Shown piece after piece: positions 15,063 to 23,930 of a DNA stretch of 27,407 bases. The notes under the pieces are model-generated. The model had not been told where the DNA came from. It saw nothing but the letters and a program-made list of their open reading frames with translations, and searched no databases. This stretch comes from Saprospiraceae bacterium UBA2329 (GTDB lineage Bacteria; Bacteroidota; Bacteroidia; Chitinophagales; Saprospiraceae): assembly GCA_002344975.1 (NCBI GenBank), contig DDUV01000114.1:1-27407 (forward strand), in the 5' to 3' direction. The stretch's first letter is position 1. The number at the start of each line of letters is the position of its first letter. A program made the translations under genes and the position numbers.

Positions 15063-17744
15063 TTAGAAAGTTTGAAGCAGTCTTTCCATGGCGATATAGG
15101 TTTTTGACAAGACAGGAGTGGCGTCTCGGTCCCATGTTTGTGAATTTTGTTTTATGGTTTCGATGCAACTGCTCAACCCTCTGAAAACTTCTTTAGAGGC
15201 ACTATCAAAAGCTCTGTTATTGATTTCTAATATCGCAGGAAGGTTTTGGTAGTAGGAATATTTTTCTTTGATAAATGCAATAAATTCCTGTGCTAATGCT
15301 ACGCTCTGCCCATTCTGTATTTTTTTGAAATGCAAATCCAGATACTCCATATCGCTCATGATAACTTTTCGATTAAAAATAAGGAATGCTTCATAGTCTT
15401 GCTTTAAATCCGCTATTTGCTTTCTCACATGAATCCCATCATCTGCCCCCGGACACAACTGTAAGTATTTTTCAAAACTCGCAATGGCTGATTTGTAATA
15501 CTCATTAGCTTCTTGCATCAGAGCAAAATTATAAATGCCATGGCAATCTTCAGGATGTTGCTGCACATAAGTTTTACAACGTTCCAAGGCTGTCTCATAC
15601 TCCTCCGCATAAATAGTGCTTACTCCTCTGTCAAAAACATCGCGTGAAGCAGCAGGAACATCTACTAATGCAGGTGCGGGCTTTGGCACAAATATTTTGT
15701 TGAATTTCTGAAAAGCGCGAGTCAATTCAAACTGATTTTGTGCATTCAGATATTTACCCCCCGAAATTTGAGCCAGATATTGCAAGTCTCTTTCTGCGGG
15801 CGATCCGGGATCAATACCAAACCCCACTGCATAATATCTTAGATTAGAAGAAAGCAAAGGATTGCCCGATGTTGAAATATTTTGTGTGGTCTGCCCATAC
15901 TGGCCAAAAGCATAGACATCCGCAGGGCGAATGGGAGTACAAGTAGCCTGTCCATCGCTGAGAATAATCAATTTGGCTTGTTTGGCGCCGGTCTGATCAA
16001 GCCGCTGTAATAATTTCTGTCGCGAAGACTGAATGGCCTCAAATAAGGGCGTTCCTCCATTGGGGATTGGTATGCGGTTGACGGCGTTCTCTACTGCTGA
16101 AAAATCTGTGGTAAACCCATTTGTAATCGGGAAAGTGGGATCGGATACACATGCGCCGGAAAATCCTCTGATACCAATTTCTTGTGAAACACCCTGATTT
16201 GTAGCATTACCCATAGTTCGCAGCGTAGCTTTGGCAGCGGCTTTGGCTTCTTCTATTCGGGAAACCCCGCTTGACATACGCTCGTTCATACTACCGGAAA
16301 GATCGAAAAGGAATAGGGTGGGGAGATTCTGGGGTATCTGCTTACTAAAAGCAACTTCTTTTAACATGATTGAGAATGTATTGGCAGAGCTGCCTGCAGC
16401 CACTTCAATTGAAAATTTGATTATCCGTCCCTGAAAACGGGATATGTCAAAATAAACATCTGTGAATAAATCCTGTGAAGTGTCTAAAGTATCTCTAAAG
16501 GATACTTCCATTTCAGCACCGGCTTTAAGAATAATCGAGCCCGTATTTGAGGATGACTTTTTGAGATTAATTCTAAGTGCTTTTACATCAGGCGGCACAA
16601 ACAGCCAATTATGTATCACTGATGATGACCTACCGGATACAGCCTCAATAACTATGCCTGAATTGGATAGTATGTCCTTGACAGGATTCGCATTGACAAT
16701 CTGCCAACCCGGTAAATGGCGTATTGTATTTATGCTCCCTGTTCTGGAATTTATATCTATCTTTTCAAATTGTCTATCAAAGCTACCATTCATAATGCCT
16801 CGAACTCGACGTAATTGATTCGATATAATATACATTGGATCGAAGAAGTCAAATTCTGTAGAGTATTTGTGCATATTCGGGTCGCATAGCAAACTTGTCA
16901 AAGGTCTTGTTTCACCTCCAATTCTCGAAAATCTATAGCCACTTGCTCCACAAGGAGTAGAAACACCCGTAGAAAAAGTCCTGATTGATGTTATGTAAGA
17001 CTGCTGAATTTCGGTATGCCCTTGTAAATGCTGAGACCAATCACAGTTGTACGTTCCGTCAACGGCCCGTCCATTCAAAATCGAATTAATATTAGTTTGA
17101 AAGTAGGTGTCGTTGAATCCGCTTCCACTCCATGAAATTACCCCATTATTAGGTTTGTCGTTTGAAGGACATGTAATATTTAAATTAGGATGATTATCGA
17201 AGTCTGTGTAATCCCCTAATATTCCCCAGTCGTGTGGGTCTATATTAGTAACATGGTCAACAGATATTATATTCCTAAAAGAGGGGTAGGTATTTTTAAG
17301 CGTAATAAGTCGCTCAATAGCCTCCGTATTTACAACTGCCCCACGGCTATGACCTATGAAATGTATCTGATGGAGCGTAAATTGCTGCCTAAGCAAACCT
17401 CGAACTAATGAGGCAAAGAGCAGATCACCCGCCGCCTCTGTAAACCCTGCGTTATTTATATTGCTCTCAGCCGCCCAGTCAAAAAGCAGTATTACTTCGC
17501 CATTTAAGCAAGAGCCTTCTTCTGTTTTAAACAATCCGGATATCTTATCGTATGTACAAATACATCCTCTGCCCCCAGTTTTTTCTAAAATAGCTTTTGC
17601 CATATTATACATCCACTCACCTCGCATTGGAGCAACACCGGTTAATTGGTATCCATGTGTAATTACAGTAGTTCCGAACTGCTGCCCGTGACAATAAGTA
17701 TTAATGAATAAAAAAAGAATAAACCATAAAAAAAAATCTTTCAT
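15063..17744 (-). CDS. Secreted lipase-like / von Willebrand A / TPR fusion protein
   Basis: This 893-residue protein has a signal peptide ending near residue 20 (YCHGQ). Residues 22-260 look like an alpha/beta hydrolase. An HGYQLTG segment (30-36) could form the oxyanion hole, GHSRG (131-135) is the nucleophile elbow with Ser133, and acidic and His candidates follow (Asp182, His239 or His243). Residues 340-465 are a strand-rich, carbohydrate-binding-like segment. Residues 475-680 are a von Willebrand A domain with a full MIDAS: DLSGS (481-485), Thr565 in GGTPL, and SDG (596-598). Residues 705-790 carry TPR-like helices (YAEEYETALERCKTYVQQHPED and EANEYYKSAIASFEKYLQL). It probably acts in the periplasm or at the surface, and the vWA domain implies metal-dependent partner binding. 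The three-part architecture is clear; the hydrolase substrate and activity are unknown. About 109 bases separate it from the upstream M48 gene. Confidence 0.85.
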   Translation of the reverse strand: MKDFFLWFILFLFINTYCHGQQFGTTVITHGYQLTGVAPMRGEWMYNMAKAILEKTGGRGCICTYDKISGLFKTEEGSCLNGEVILLFDWAAESNINNAGFTEAAGDLLFASLVRGLLRQQFTLHQIHFIGHSRGAVVNTEAIERLITLKNTYPSFRNIISVDHVTNIDPHDWGILGDYTDFDNHPNLNITCPSNDKPNNGVISWSGSGFNDTYFQTNINSILNGRAVDGTYNCDWSQHLQGHTEIQQSYITSIRTFSTGVSTPCGASGYRFSRIGGETRPLTSLLCDPNMHKYSTEFDFFDPMYIISNQLRRVRGIMNGSFDRQFEKIDINSRTGSINTIRHLPGWQIVNANPVKDILSNSGIVIEAVSGRSSSVIHNWLFVPPDVKALRINLKKSSSNTGSIILKAGAEMEVSFRDTLDTSQDLFTDVYFDISRFQGRIIKFSIEVAAGSSANTFSIMLKEVAFSKQIPQNLPTLFLFDLSGSMNERMSSGVSRIEEAKAAAKATLRTMGNATNQGVSQEIGIRGFSGACVSDPTFPITNGFTTDFSAVENAVNRIPIPNGGTPLFEAIQSSRQKLLQRLDQTGAKQAKLIILSDGQATCTPIRPADVYAFGQYGQTTQNISTSGNPLLSSNLRYYAVGFGIDPGSPAERDLQYLAQISGGKYLNAQNQFELTRAFQKFNKIFVPKPAPALVDVPAASRDVFDRGVSTIYAEEYETALERCKTYVQQHPEDCHGIYNFALMQEANEYYKSAIASFEKYLQLCPGADDGIHVRKQIADLKQDYEAFLIFNRKVIMSDMEYLDLHFKKIQNGQSVALAQEFIAFIKEKYSYYQNLPAILEINNRAFDSASKEVFRGLSSCIETIKQNSQTWDRDATPVLSKTYIAMERLLQTF

Positions 17745-17853
17745 CGTATGAAATTGTAATTATTAAAAGATGCGTCATATAAGAATCAGCACTTATTTTG
17801 CTCACGGAAATACTTTTGATTCCCGACAAACAGCAATCCCCCTCTTTTGCCCC

Positions 17854-19413
17854 TCACCTCACTCCCTTTACATACTTTTCAAACATTGCTGCTCCTTTGT
17901 CTAAGTGTTCAAAGTCTTCGTTTTTATAGCTGGTCAAAATGAGTTGATTGAGCGCTCTGGCACGCGCTTTTGATTTAGGGTGCGAAGTATATACTGTATC
18001 GAGAAACATCTTAGCCAACATGCCGAAACCTGCCTCTCCGAGTGTATTAAGCGGATTTCCATAGCTAAAGTCTGCAGAAGATAACATGCTGCGAAAATCG
18101 TTATTTAGTCTTGATTTAAAATTCCCGTCATTGGTTATTTTTGCCATTTTGCCCCAAAAACCAACTGCCTCGCGAATGTCATAACCTGCCAACAGAGCAT
18201 ATTGCAGCCCTACACGGTCGGCTTGGCTCTCTTTTGCAGGTTGAGCGCCGAAAATATTGGCCAATGCTTCGGGGCGCAAAGCGGCATAAGTTTGTTTTAC
18301 TGCATTGGCCAATAGAGGAGACAGGTTGCTGTTGCGCGTAAATTTCATCAATAGCCCCTCTCCAATATTTGCCATAATTCCGGTCAATACTGAACTTTCA
18401 TATCGCTCTCGTCCGTGTTCATGTGTGACATGTGACACCTCGTGTCCGAGTACAATGGCCAGCTCTGCTTCGTTTTCCATGACGTCCAGAATGCCTGTAT
18501 GAACAAATATCATCCCATTGGGGAATGCAAAAGCATTTGGTATAGGGTTGTCAATTACATAAAAACGGAAGTTCAATTTATTGGGATCATTGTCGGGCAG
18601 GTTTTTCTGGTGCTCCGGAATCACGCGCTCTCCCACGCTGTTAATATAACCTTGCAATCGAATATCATTGTGTAATTTATATGAGTATTGCCCAATGCGA
18701 ATGTTTCCCTGGTGCAGGGGCAATCCAACACTAAGCCCTATATCTGTGGGCGTGCTTACCATCGCAAGACCTGATGTGTTGTAGCTCTGCTCCACAGCAT
18801 TGCGCAGTTTAGCATCAGTCTCAAGAAGTAAGTTCTTACAAGCCCTTACTTCTTCGGCTATAATTACTCCATCATCATCATTCAGCTTCCCTTTTATTTC
18901 TAAAAAATACTTCCCGGTTTTCAATAAAGGGTCTTTAAATGAAGTAAAAACCTTGCCTTTGCAGTCGCAATCGGCATTTGTTTTTCCAGTAATGCTAACA
19001 TTGGAGGCCAATTTGACTTTTTGCCCATCCACATAGGCTATATCATCTTCTATGAGTTCCAGAAGCCCTTCTAATTTAACGACTCCGTCATCTTCCAAAT
19101 CTGTCTTAATTACTGTCGCTACCCGCTCATTATTAACAACTTCAAACTCTATATCAACAATAGACCCTGGTATGATTCTTTTTAGATTGATGTTTTTTTT
19201 CTGCTTGCTTAATGCTTTATTTGATGCAGAAACAGGCACTATGATCTCATCTTCTTCGTAGTCTATCGTAATATGGCTGTAGGGGTCTGAAAAGTCTAAG
19301 ACCAGAGCATCTTTGAAAATGCCTTTCAGTGCTTTTTGACCCCAAGCCGTCTCAAATGAGAGAAAAACAGCAACTATTACCAAAGCGGAATAAAAATAGA
19401 TTATCTTTTTCAT
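17854..19413 (-). CDS. M48 family metalloprotease, exported
   Basis: This 519-residue protein has a signal peptide (cleavage near residue 25, AWGQ). Residues 28-195 are strand-rich and contain two similar acidic beta modules (PGSIVDIEFEVVNNERVATV and the KLNDDDGVIIAEEVRA region) of OB-fold-like appearance. The peptidase domain covers about 200-490. It has the zinc site HEVSH (324-328), the probable third ligand Glu395 in ESQAD, and the late TSHPKSKARA segment usual in M48 peptidases near 476. It is shorter than the first M48 protein of the window and lacks the TPR and CsgG-like extension. It sits inside the same-strand envelope cluster. It is probably a periplasmic housekeeping or processing protease for exported partners. 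The substrate is unknown. Confidence 0.92.
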   Translation of the reverse strand: MKKIIYFYSALVIVAVFLSFETAWGQKALKGIFKDALVLDFSDPYSHITIDYEEDEIIVPVSASNKALSKQKKNINLKRIIPGSIVDIEFEVVNNERVATVIKTDLEDDGVVKLEGLLELIEDDIAYVDGQKVKLASNVSITGKTNADCDCKGKVFTSFKDPLLKTGKYFLEIKGKLNDDDGVIIAEEVRACKNLLLETDAKLRNAVEQSYNTSGLAMVSTPTDIGLSVGLPLHQGNIRIGQYSYKLHNDIRLQGYINSVGERVIPEHQKNLPDNDPNKLNFRFYVIDNPIPNAFAFPNGMIFVHTGILDVMENEAELAIVLGHEVSHVTHEHGRERYESSVLTGIMANIGEGLLMKFTRNSNLSPLLANAVKQTYAALRPEALANIFGAQPAKESQADRVGLQYALLAGYDIREAVGFWGKMAKITNDGNFKSRLNNDFRSMLSSADFSYGNPLNTLGEAGFGMLAKMFLDTVYTSHPKSKARARALNQLILTSYKNEDFEHLDKGAAMFEKYVKGVR

Positions 19414-19450
19414 TTTTCATAACATTTATGAGTGAATAAAATGCTTGAAA

Positions 19451-19489
19451 AGACGGCACTGCCGGCAAAGGCGCTTTGTTGCACCGTCT
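19451..19489. terminator. Hairpin between the 320-residue protein gene and the M48 gene
   Basis: Outer arms AGACGG (19451-19456) and CCGTCT (19484-19489) enclose an inner hairpin, CAAAG-GCG-CTTTG (19466-19478). Read on the minus strand it follows the stop of the upstream gene and is trailed only by a short TTTC tract. It may be a weak terminator or an attenuator that sets M48 expression below that of the upstream genes. Confidence 0.35.
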
Positions 19490-19524
19490 GAAAAACTACT
19501 GATCTGGCGAATTTTTTAACGCTG

Positions 19525-20487
19525 CTACCACAACCACCCCTTTACAATAATCTGGGTATCAGGCTGACCATTGCCATAAGCTACGCCAATGTCGCGAATG
19601 GCTTGTATGTATCGGCGCATCAAATCAATTCTGTCTTTATACTGTGTGCGCTCCCACGATACATTTTCCTTCATTTGTGCTCTTATATCTGACAGTAATG
19701 CGGTGCCTTCTGTGTTGCATTTTGAGCCGGGAGGCAGAATGGATAGGAAGGTTACCGCTTTCTGAGCGCCGGCAGGGGTAGGTTCGGCAGCCCACGCCGT
19801 CTTTGCTGCTTGTAATAGGGCTTGGCAACGTTGTGCTGCTGCTGCCTCGAACACCTGTTCTGTTTTTGCTGTGGCTTTTTCCGCGCAAGGTTGGCTTACA
19901 TCGGAAATCTGGAGTAACATCTCCAGTGCTTCATCAGCTTGATTAGCCTTGGCAAGCATATCTACTCTGTTCATTAACAGATCACATCGCGTATTGTAAA
20001 ATTTGATAATCTCGTTTCGTCCCTCGGAAACAAAATTTTTCATCGCAGAATTATCCAGCCTCAGACTTCTAAAAGCGCTTTGGTAAGACTCGATATCAGT
20101 AGAGCCTACTCCTTTAACCGCGGCACTCGTTGTTGAAAAAATGGTGCGGGTATTGCGATCTGCTATGTACAAATTGACTTCTAATTCTATTAGAATTTTA
20201 GTTGGCGCAGTTCCGGTTACTTTTTTGTCTATCAATATTGGATTGGCGGCCAAAATAAACTGCGGAAAGACGGCATCTCCTGAAAACCCTTGCGTGTTGG
20301 CCAACTGCCTTAATCGGCCTAACAGCATAGGACGAGCCTCCAAGGGCAAATTATCAGAGGCGTCAGGAACTACGGGGGTGAGGCTGATGCGAGCTTGATC
20401 GCTCACAGTTCCCAAAGTTTCCTGTGCCAAAACAAAGTTTGAATAAAAAGATGCTGCCAATAATATGAAAAAAACGATCTTTTTCAT
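19525..20487 (-). CDS. Periplasmic protein of unknown function, CsgG/TolB-N-like N-terminus
   Basis: This 320-residue protein has a signal peptide ending at VLAQ (residue 22). Residues 32-145 alternate strands and helices. The segment RISLTPVVPDASDNLP, a helix rich in Leu and Arg (ARPMLLGRLRQLA), and strands ILIELEVNLYIAD recall CsgG/TolB-N-like outer-membrane assembly proteins. The segment AAVKGVGSTDIESYQSAFR is also distinctive. I recall similar proteins beside DUF6175-type genes in other Bacteroidota, but I cannot name the family. Residues 155-290 are helical, with Cys168, Cys196, Cys215 and Cys254. It is 50 bases downstream of the DUF6175-like gene, so co-transcription is likely. The function is unknown. 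Confidence 0.75.
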   Translation of the reverse strand: MKKIVFFILLAASFYSNFVLAQETLGTVSDQARISLTPVVPDASDNLPLEARPMLLGRLRQLANTQGFSGDAVFPQFILAANPILIDKKVTGTAPTKILIELEVNLYIADRNTRTIFSTTSAAVKGVGSTDIESYQSAFRSLRLDNSAMKNFVSEGRNEIIKFYNTRCDLLMNRVDMLAKANQADEALEMLLQISDVSQPCAEKATAKTEQVFEAAAAQRCQALLQAAKTAWAAEPTPAGAQKAVTFLSILPPGSKCNTEGTALLSDIRAQMKENVSWERTQYKDRIDLMRRYIQAIRDIGVAYGNGQPDTQIIVKGWLW

Positions 20488-20537
20488 GGCTTTTATTTTG
20501 ATTTTGGTGATTAACTTAAAAGTAGTCCGATATGTGA

Positions 20538-21512
20538 TTACCCTTTGTTTGCTCCTATAATTACATGAGCTTGCCCCAGTCCTCTAGTTCTTACGGTAGC
20601 ATCAAGATGGTAGGGGGCAGTTTTTAAAAACTTTCGAAGTTGCTGTGCAAATTCCCTGGCATCAATGGCTTTACCCTTTGCATCGTACACCGGGATTTTT
20701 GCAATAACGGGCATCCTTACATCACTCATATCACCGATAGAATACCGGCCGTTCTGGTTGCCGGCTTCACGAAAGGTATTCTTATTAAACCAATTATCAA
20801 GTATTTCACTGAACTCCTCATCTCCATATTCTGTGTCAAAATCAATCGAAGCCCCCTTTGAAAGCCTTATGACAATTGAGACTTCTCTGCCTTCTTTAAA
20901 TAATTTTTCAAAATAATCATTTAGCGTTGCACTAAATTCCGTCATACGGGTATAATTGTCTTCTCTAAGCATGATCTCTATATTTGCGTTGGCAGAGGGT
21001 TTTCCAGCGCCTTCAACTCCTGCTATTTGGCGATTTGTATATGCGTCAATTCCCTTTAGATTAAAGGTCATCGTTTTTATAGGTCCGGTTTGAGTAAATG
21101 CGAAATCAACATCCAGAATAATATCAGCTTTGGCTCGTCTTTTGATTTTATCGAGTAGAGACTCTGTCAACTCTTCTCCGGATTTATCATACATTACGGA
21201 TTCCTCGGCGTCTTCAATATCCAGATTTTTCAAGGTGGCTTCCATATCAATCAATGGAAATCCCTGATCGTTCATAAAATTATTGATCGCCGAAATAATT
21301 GCCCGCATGTTTCTGTCTTCCAGAAAAAGGCGTTGATAGTCAGGTACTTTAATTTTTCGCCCCTGATCGTCAATTACGGTCATAAACCCGTTTTTGTTGC
21401 AGTAAATATCGCTTGGCACCACCATCAGCGAGGGCTTTTTGGCCTGTGCGTAAGCCGCCACGTTTATCATCATAAACATGGCAATCAGCAGATATGTGGG
21501 TGATATTTTCAT
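20538..21512 (-). CDS. DUF6175-like exported protein
   Basis: This 324-residue protein has a signal peptide ending near AYAQ (residue 23). The mature protein starts with KKPSLMVVPSDIYCNKNGF, then a PDYQRLF helix, RRAKADIILDVDFAF strands, the segment NLKGIDAYTNRQIAG, and a final TRGLGQAHVIIG. This order matches my memory of the DUF6175 family found in Bacteroides and relatives. It was not tested by search. The fold looks like the CsgG/TolB-N type: paired strands that include a 'residue of unknown homologue' helix and a 'DAYT' turn. It lies 34 bases downstream of the LPP20-like lipoprotein gene and is presumably co-transcribed. The molecular function is not known for the family. The location is probably the periplasm. 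Confidence 0.75.
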   Translation of the reverse strand: MKISPTYLLIAMFMMINVAAYAQAKKPSLMVVPSDIYCNKNGFMTVIDDQGRKIKVPDYQRLFLEDRNMRAIISAINNFMNDQGFPLIDMEATLKNLDIEDAEESVMYDKSGEELTESLLDKIKRRAKADIILDVDFAFTQTGPIKTMTFNLKGIDAYTNRQIAGVEGAGKPSANANIEIMLREDNYTRMTEFSATLNDYFEKLFKEGREVSIVIRLSKGASIDFDTEYGDEEFSEILDNWFNKNTFREAGNQNGRYSIGDMSDVRMPVIAKIPVYDAKGKAIDAREFAQQLRKFLKTAPYHLDATVRTRGLGQAHVIIGANKG

Positions 21513-21546
21513 GATGTGTATGATTTAATTTGATTTTTGATGAATT

Positions 21547-22035
21547 TTAAAATCCGTCATTGAGACCTCTGGTTTGCTTGTCATCAACCATCTGTTTCTG
21601 CAGTCGCTTGTGGTCAACAATTACGTCAATAGATACTTTTATCAGGTTTCGCACCTTTACCCTCGTCGGCGTCTGGTCTCCTGATAGGTTCACAAATTGC
21701 AGGTAGGCGCCATTGTTTTTAAAAAAGTCGTTGAAGTAGTCCGAATTTCTTTTGCTAATATCGTCAATTATTGGCCGAGACGGGCACCCAGGGTTTGTTG
21801 AGGCTTTAATGCCTTTGAAAAGTAATTCCTGAACAGCATTTTTTTTCGCTGCAATAATTGCCTCTGCATTGTTGAGGCCATATCCAAAGGCGGTGAGCCG
21901 AACGCTGCCGTTGAGGCCGGGGCCGATACAAATGCATTCGGAAATAGCCGGAACATTACTTTTACAGCTATGCAGTGTCAAGATGCCGATAAGAGCAATG
22001 GCCATGTAAATGGTTGTCGAAAGAAAGTTTTTCAT
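21547..22035 (-). CDS. LPP20-like lipoprotein
   Basis: This protein has 162 residues from the ATG at 22035; an ATG at 22056 adds seven residues but is less like a signal peptide start. The signal peptide ends in the lipobox LHSC, so Cys24 would be lipidated. The segment RLTAFGYGLNNAEAIIAAKK followed by NAVQELLFKGI is the Ala-rich helix pattern of the LPP20/CsgG-accessory lipoproteins. The later segment (VRNLIKVSIDVIVDHKRLQKQ) supplies the paired strand. A Cys pair near the N-terminus (ECICIGPG) may form a disulfide. The gene lies 35 bases after the 558-residue protein gene and 34 bases before the DUF6175-like gene. It is probably an outer-membrane-anchored part of one complex with these neighbours, which is inference. 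Confidence 0.75.
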   Translation of the reverse strand: MKNFLSTTIYMAIALIGILTLHSCKSNVPAISECICIGPGLNGSVRLTAFGYGLNNAEAIIAAKKNAVQELLFKGIKASTNPGCPSRPIIDDISKRNSDYFNDFFKNNGAYLQFVNLSGDQTPTRVKVRNLIKVSIDVIVDHKRLQKQMVDDKQTRGLNDGF

Positions 22036-22070
22036 CGTTGTATTGATTTTGAGCATTAAAAAAAGCGCTA

Positions 22071-23747
22071 TTAAAAACTCATACGTAAACCGGCTCGCAG
22101 GCTTATACCTACGCGATTCTCATACAAGTCTTGCCATTTTAAAGAGGGCTGTTCTTCTTTGTTGAGGGTTACTTTACCCGAAGGTATAATATATTCTCCC
22201 TGGCCAAAAGCACTAAGGCCATAACCAATATTTACGCCAAACTCCGCGCCAACAGGATAAAAAGTAGAGGAAATTGTGTTTTTTTCTGCATTGGCGTCTT
22301 TTGTTTTTTCCGACACGGAGTCGCCCCCGATGCCCGCATATAACCCCAATCTGAATACGCTCAGAAAATGTATATCCTTTTTGAGATATAGTACGAATCT
22401 GATTCCCGTTCCGGCCACGGGGTCACTCCCTGTTCCTCTCAATGAATCTTGGGAATAAATAATATTCCCTCCCAATTTAATTCCTGTAGGAAAATTACTA
22501 TTTCCTTTGGCTATCAGCAATGAAAGATTCCCTTCAACGCCACCGCCCCAATCATCCATCTGATTGCCAAACGGTATCTGCGGAATGCCGTGTATTACCT
22601 GAAACGCGATCCCTTTATCTTTATACTCTTTTATCAGCATGCCTTCTTTTATAAAACCAACCCCTCCTATTCTGAAAAACTTGCTGTAAGCACCGTTTCC
22701 CGTGGCAATCCTATTGGAGGCCCTTACCAGTGCTATCCGCGTCTTTTTTATTTCGCCTGATGCGGTCTCTCTTTCTTCATAAATGGCGTATCTTTTTTCT
22801 GGATAAAGGCCATCGCGTGCGCCGATGTCTGCTAATATAGGGTTGTTATTTGCAACGCGATTACTAAGGATGCCGCGGCCTACTATTTTATCAAACAAAT
22901 TATTTACACCTGTCTTGGCCCACCCTTTTAGTAAGTCTGCATCTGAAAGTTTGCTGTCATTGATGGAAGCGGCGCTTTGTATGATTGGATTAAGTCCCTT
23001 TTTAATGTCCTGGGGTCGATAAACCTTAACCGGAATCAACTCAAATTTATATTCGTTATACTGTTTGGCTTTAGCTGCTAAAACAGACGGAGTATCCTCA
23101 TCCAAAGGCCACATATTATAAAAATCGTTAACAGTTTGGTCATCATATTTCAGTTTGAAGACATAAGCCGTCAGGTGCCCCATAAAGCCCCTCATGCTCC
23201 TCTCGACACTCGCGCTTGAACCTGATTTCCTATATTCCCTTTCCAAATTATCATAATGCTCTCTAAATGAAATCAAGTCTGTAGGGCGCAAAACGACAAT
23301 ATATGAATTAGGAATAAGATTCAAACCCCGGTCTTGTAATTCGGCAATACCCCGTGGATCATGAATCGTATCAAGAATACTTTTTATTCGAGTATTAAAT
23401 ACACCCCGTGCAGCGATCGTGTCCAATTTGAATCGCCCATTTGACTGACGCTGCCACCAAAAAGACATTATCTCTCGCCCAACCCCTTTGGATGTTAGCT
23501 CTTCTGCCATTCTGTCAATGTCAAAGTTTGAAGGAGAAAAATATTTGGTGGAAATTGTATTCCAGTTAAATCGCCTAATGTATTCCCCTTCTAATTCAGA
23601 TTGAAATAAAGGACCTACCCCTTTGGATTCAGGCACATAGATAATGGTGTAACTATCCCGATCTGTATTGGACTCCTGTGAAAACAGATCAGCAAATGCC
23701 GTGGTGACGAGCGCAAACAACAGCAAAAAAATGTAGTGCTTTTTCAT
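22071..23747 (-). CDS. Exported protein with FlgT-like module and C-terminal beta-barrel
   Basis: This 558-residue protein has a signal peptide ending near residue 23 (DLFSQ). Residues 30-300 form a mixed, unrecognised region with a helix-rich middle. Residues 303-375 (ILADIGARDGLYPEKRYAIY, then GEIKKTRIALVRASNRI and GVGFIKEGMLIKEY) resemble the FlgT C-terminal module, like the end of the candidate anti-sigma protein at 12697-14130. Residues 400-558 are alternating amphipathic strands ending in MSF, as in an outer-membrane beta-barrel. It is the first gene of the minus-strand cluster and probably spans the outer membrane as the anchor of the downstream lipoprotein and periplasmic proteins. 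No family name is known to me. The barrel call rests on the strand pattern and terminal Phe. Confidence 0.75.
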   Translation of the reverse strand: MKKHYIFLLLFALVTTAFADLFSQESNTDRDSYTIIYVPESKGVGPLFQSELEGEYIRRFNWNTISTKYFSPSNFDIDRMAEELTSKGVGREIMSFWWQRQSNGRFKLDTIAARGVFNTRIKSILDTIHDPRGIAELQDRGLNLIPNSYIVVLRPTDLISFREHYDNLEREYRKSGSSASVERSMRGFMGHLTAYVFKLKYDDQTVNDFYNMWPLDEDTPSVLAAKAKQYNEYKFELIPVKVYRPQDIKKGLNPIIQSAASINDSKLSDADLLKGWAKTGVNNLFDKIVGRGILSNRVANNNPILADIGARDGLYPEKRYAIYEERETASGEIKKTRIALVRASNRIATGNGAYSKFFRIGGVGFIKEGMLIKEYKDKGIAFQVIHGIPQIPFGNQMDDWGGGVEGNLSLLIAKGNSNFPTGIKLGGNIIYSQDSLRGTGSDPVAGTGIRFVLYLKKDIHFLSVFRLGLYAGIGGDSVSEKTKDANAEKNTISSTFYPVGAEFGVNIGYGLSAFGQGEYIIPSGKVTLNKEEQPSLKWQDLYENRVGISLRAGLRMSF

Positions 23748-23828
23748 ACCTGTTTAAATTGAGTTGGTAAATGGTTGAAGATGATTTTTGAAAATTTTTT
23801 CCAATAAGGTTTATCAAAGGTTTTATAC

Positions 23829-23874
23829 CCGATGAAAAATGATTTGCCAAAAAATATAAACCATTTTTCATCGG
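23829..23874. repeat. 13-bp inverted repeat
   Basis: CCGATGAAAAATG (23829-23841) and CATTTTTCATCGG (23862-23874) are perfect inverse complements around a 20-base AT-rich loop. Neither strand shows a T-tract after the stem, so a classical intrinsic terminator is doubtful. It lies about 80 bases upstream of the start at 23747. Confidence 0.75.
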
Positions 23875-23881
23875 AATAACT

Positions 23882-23930
23882 GATAGCCAGTGGTTTGCAA
23901 AAATCTAAAATTCGCAAACCACTGGCTATC
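23882..23930. repeat. 17-bp perfect inverted repeat
   Basis: GATAGCCAGTGGTTTGC (23882-23898) and GCAAACCACTGGCTATC (23914-23930) are perfect inverse complements around a 15-base loop. Only seven bases separate it from the neighbouring 13-bp inverted repeat. No T-tract follows on either strand. Confidence 0.85.

Noticed and set aside
23815..23822. A near-match to TAnnTTTG (AACCTTTG on the minus strand) ahead of the start at 23747
   Set aside because: The first base of the TA is wrong and the nearest TTG is about 25 bases upstream, so it was not called as a promoter.
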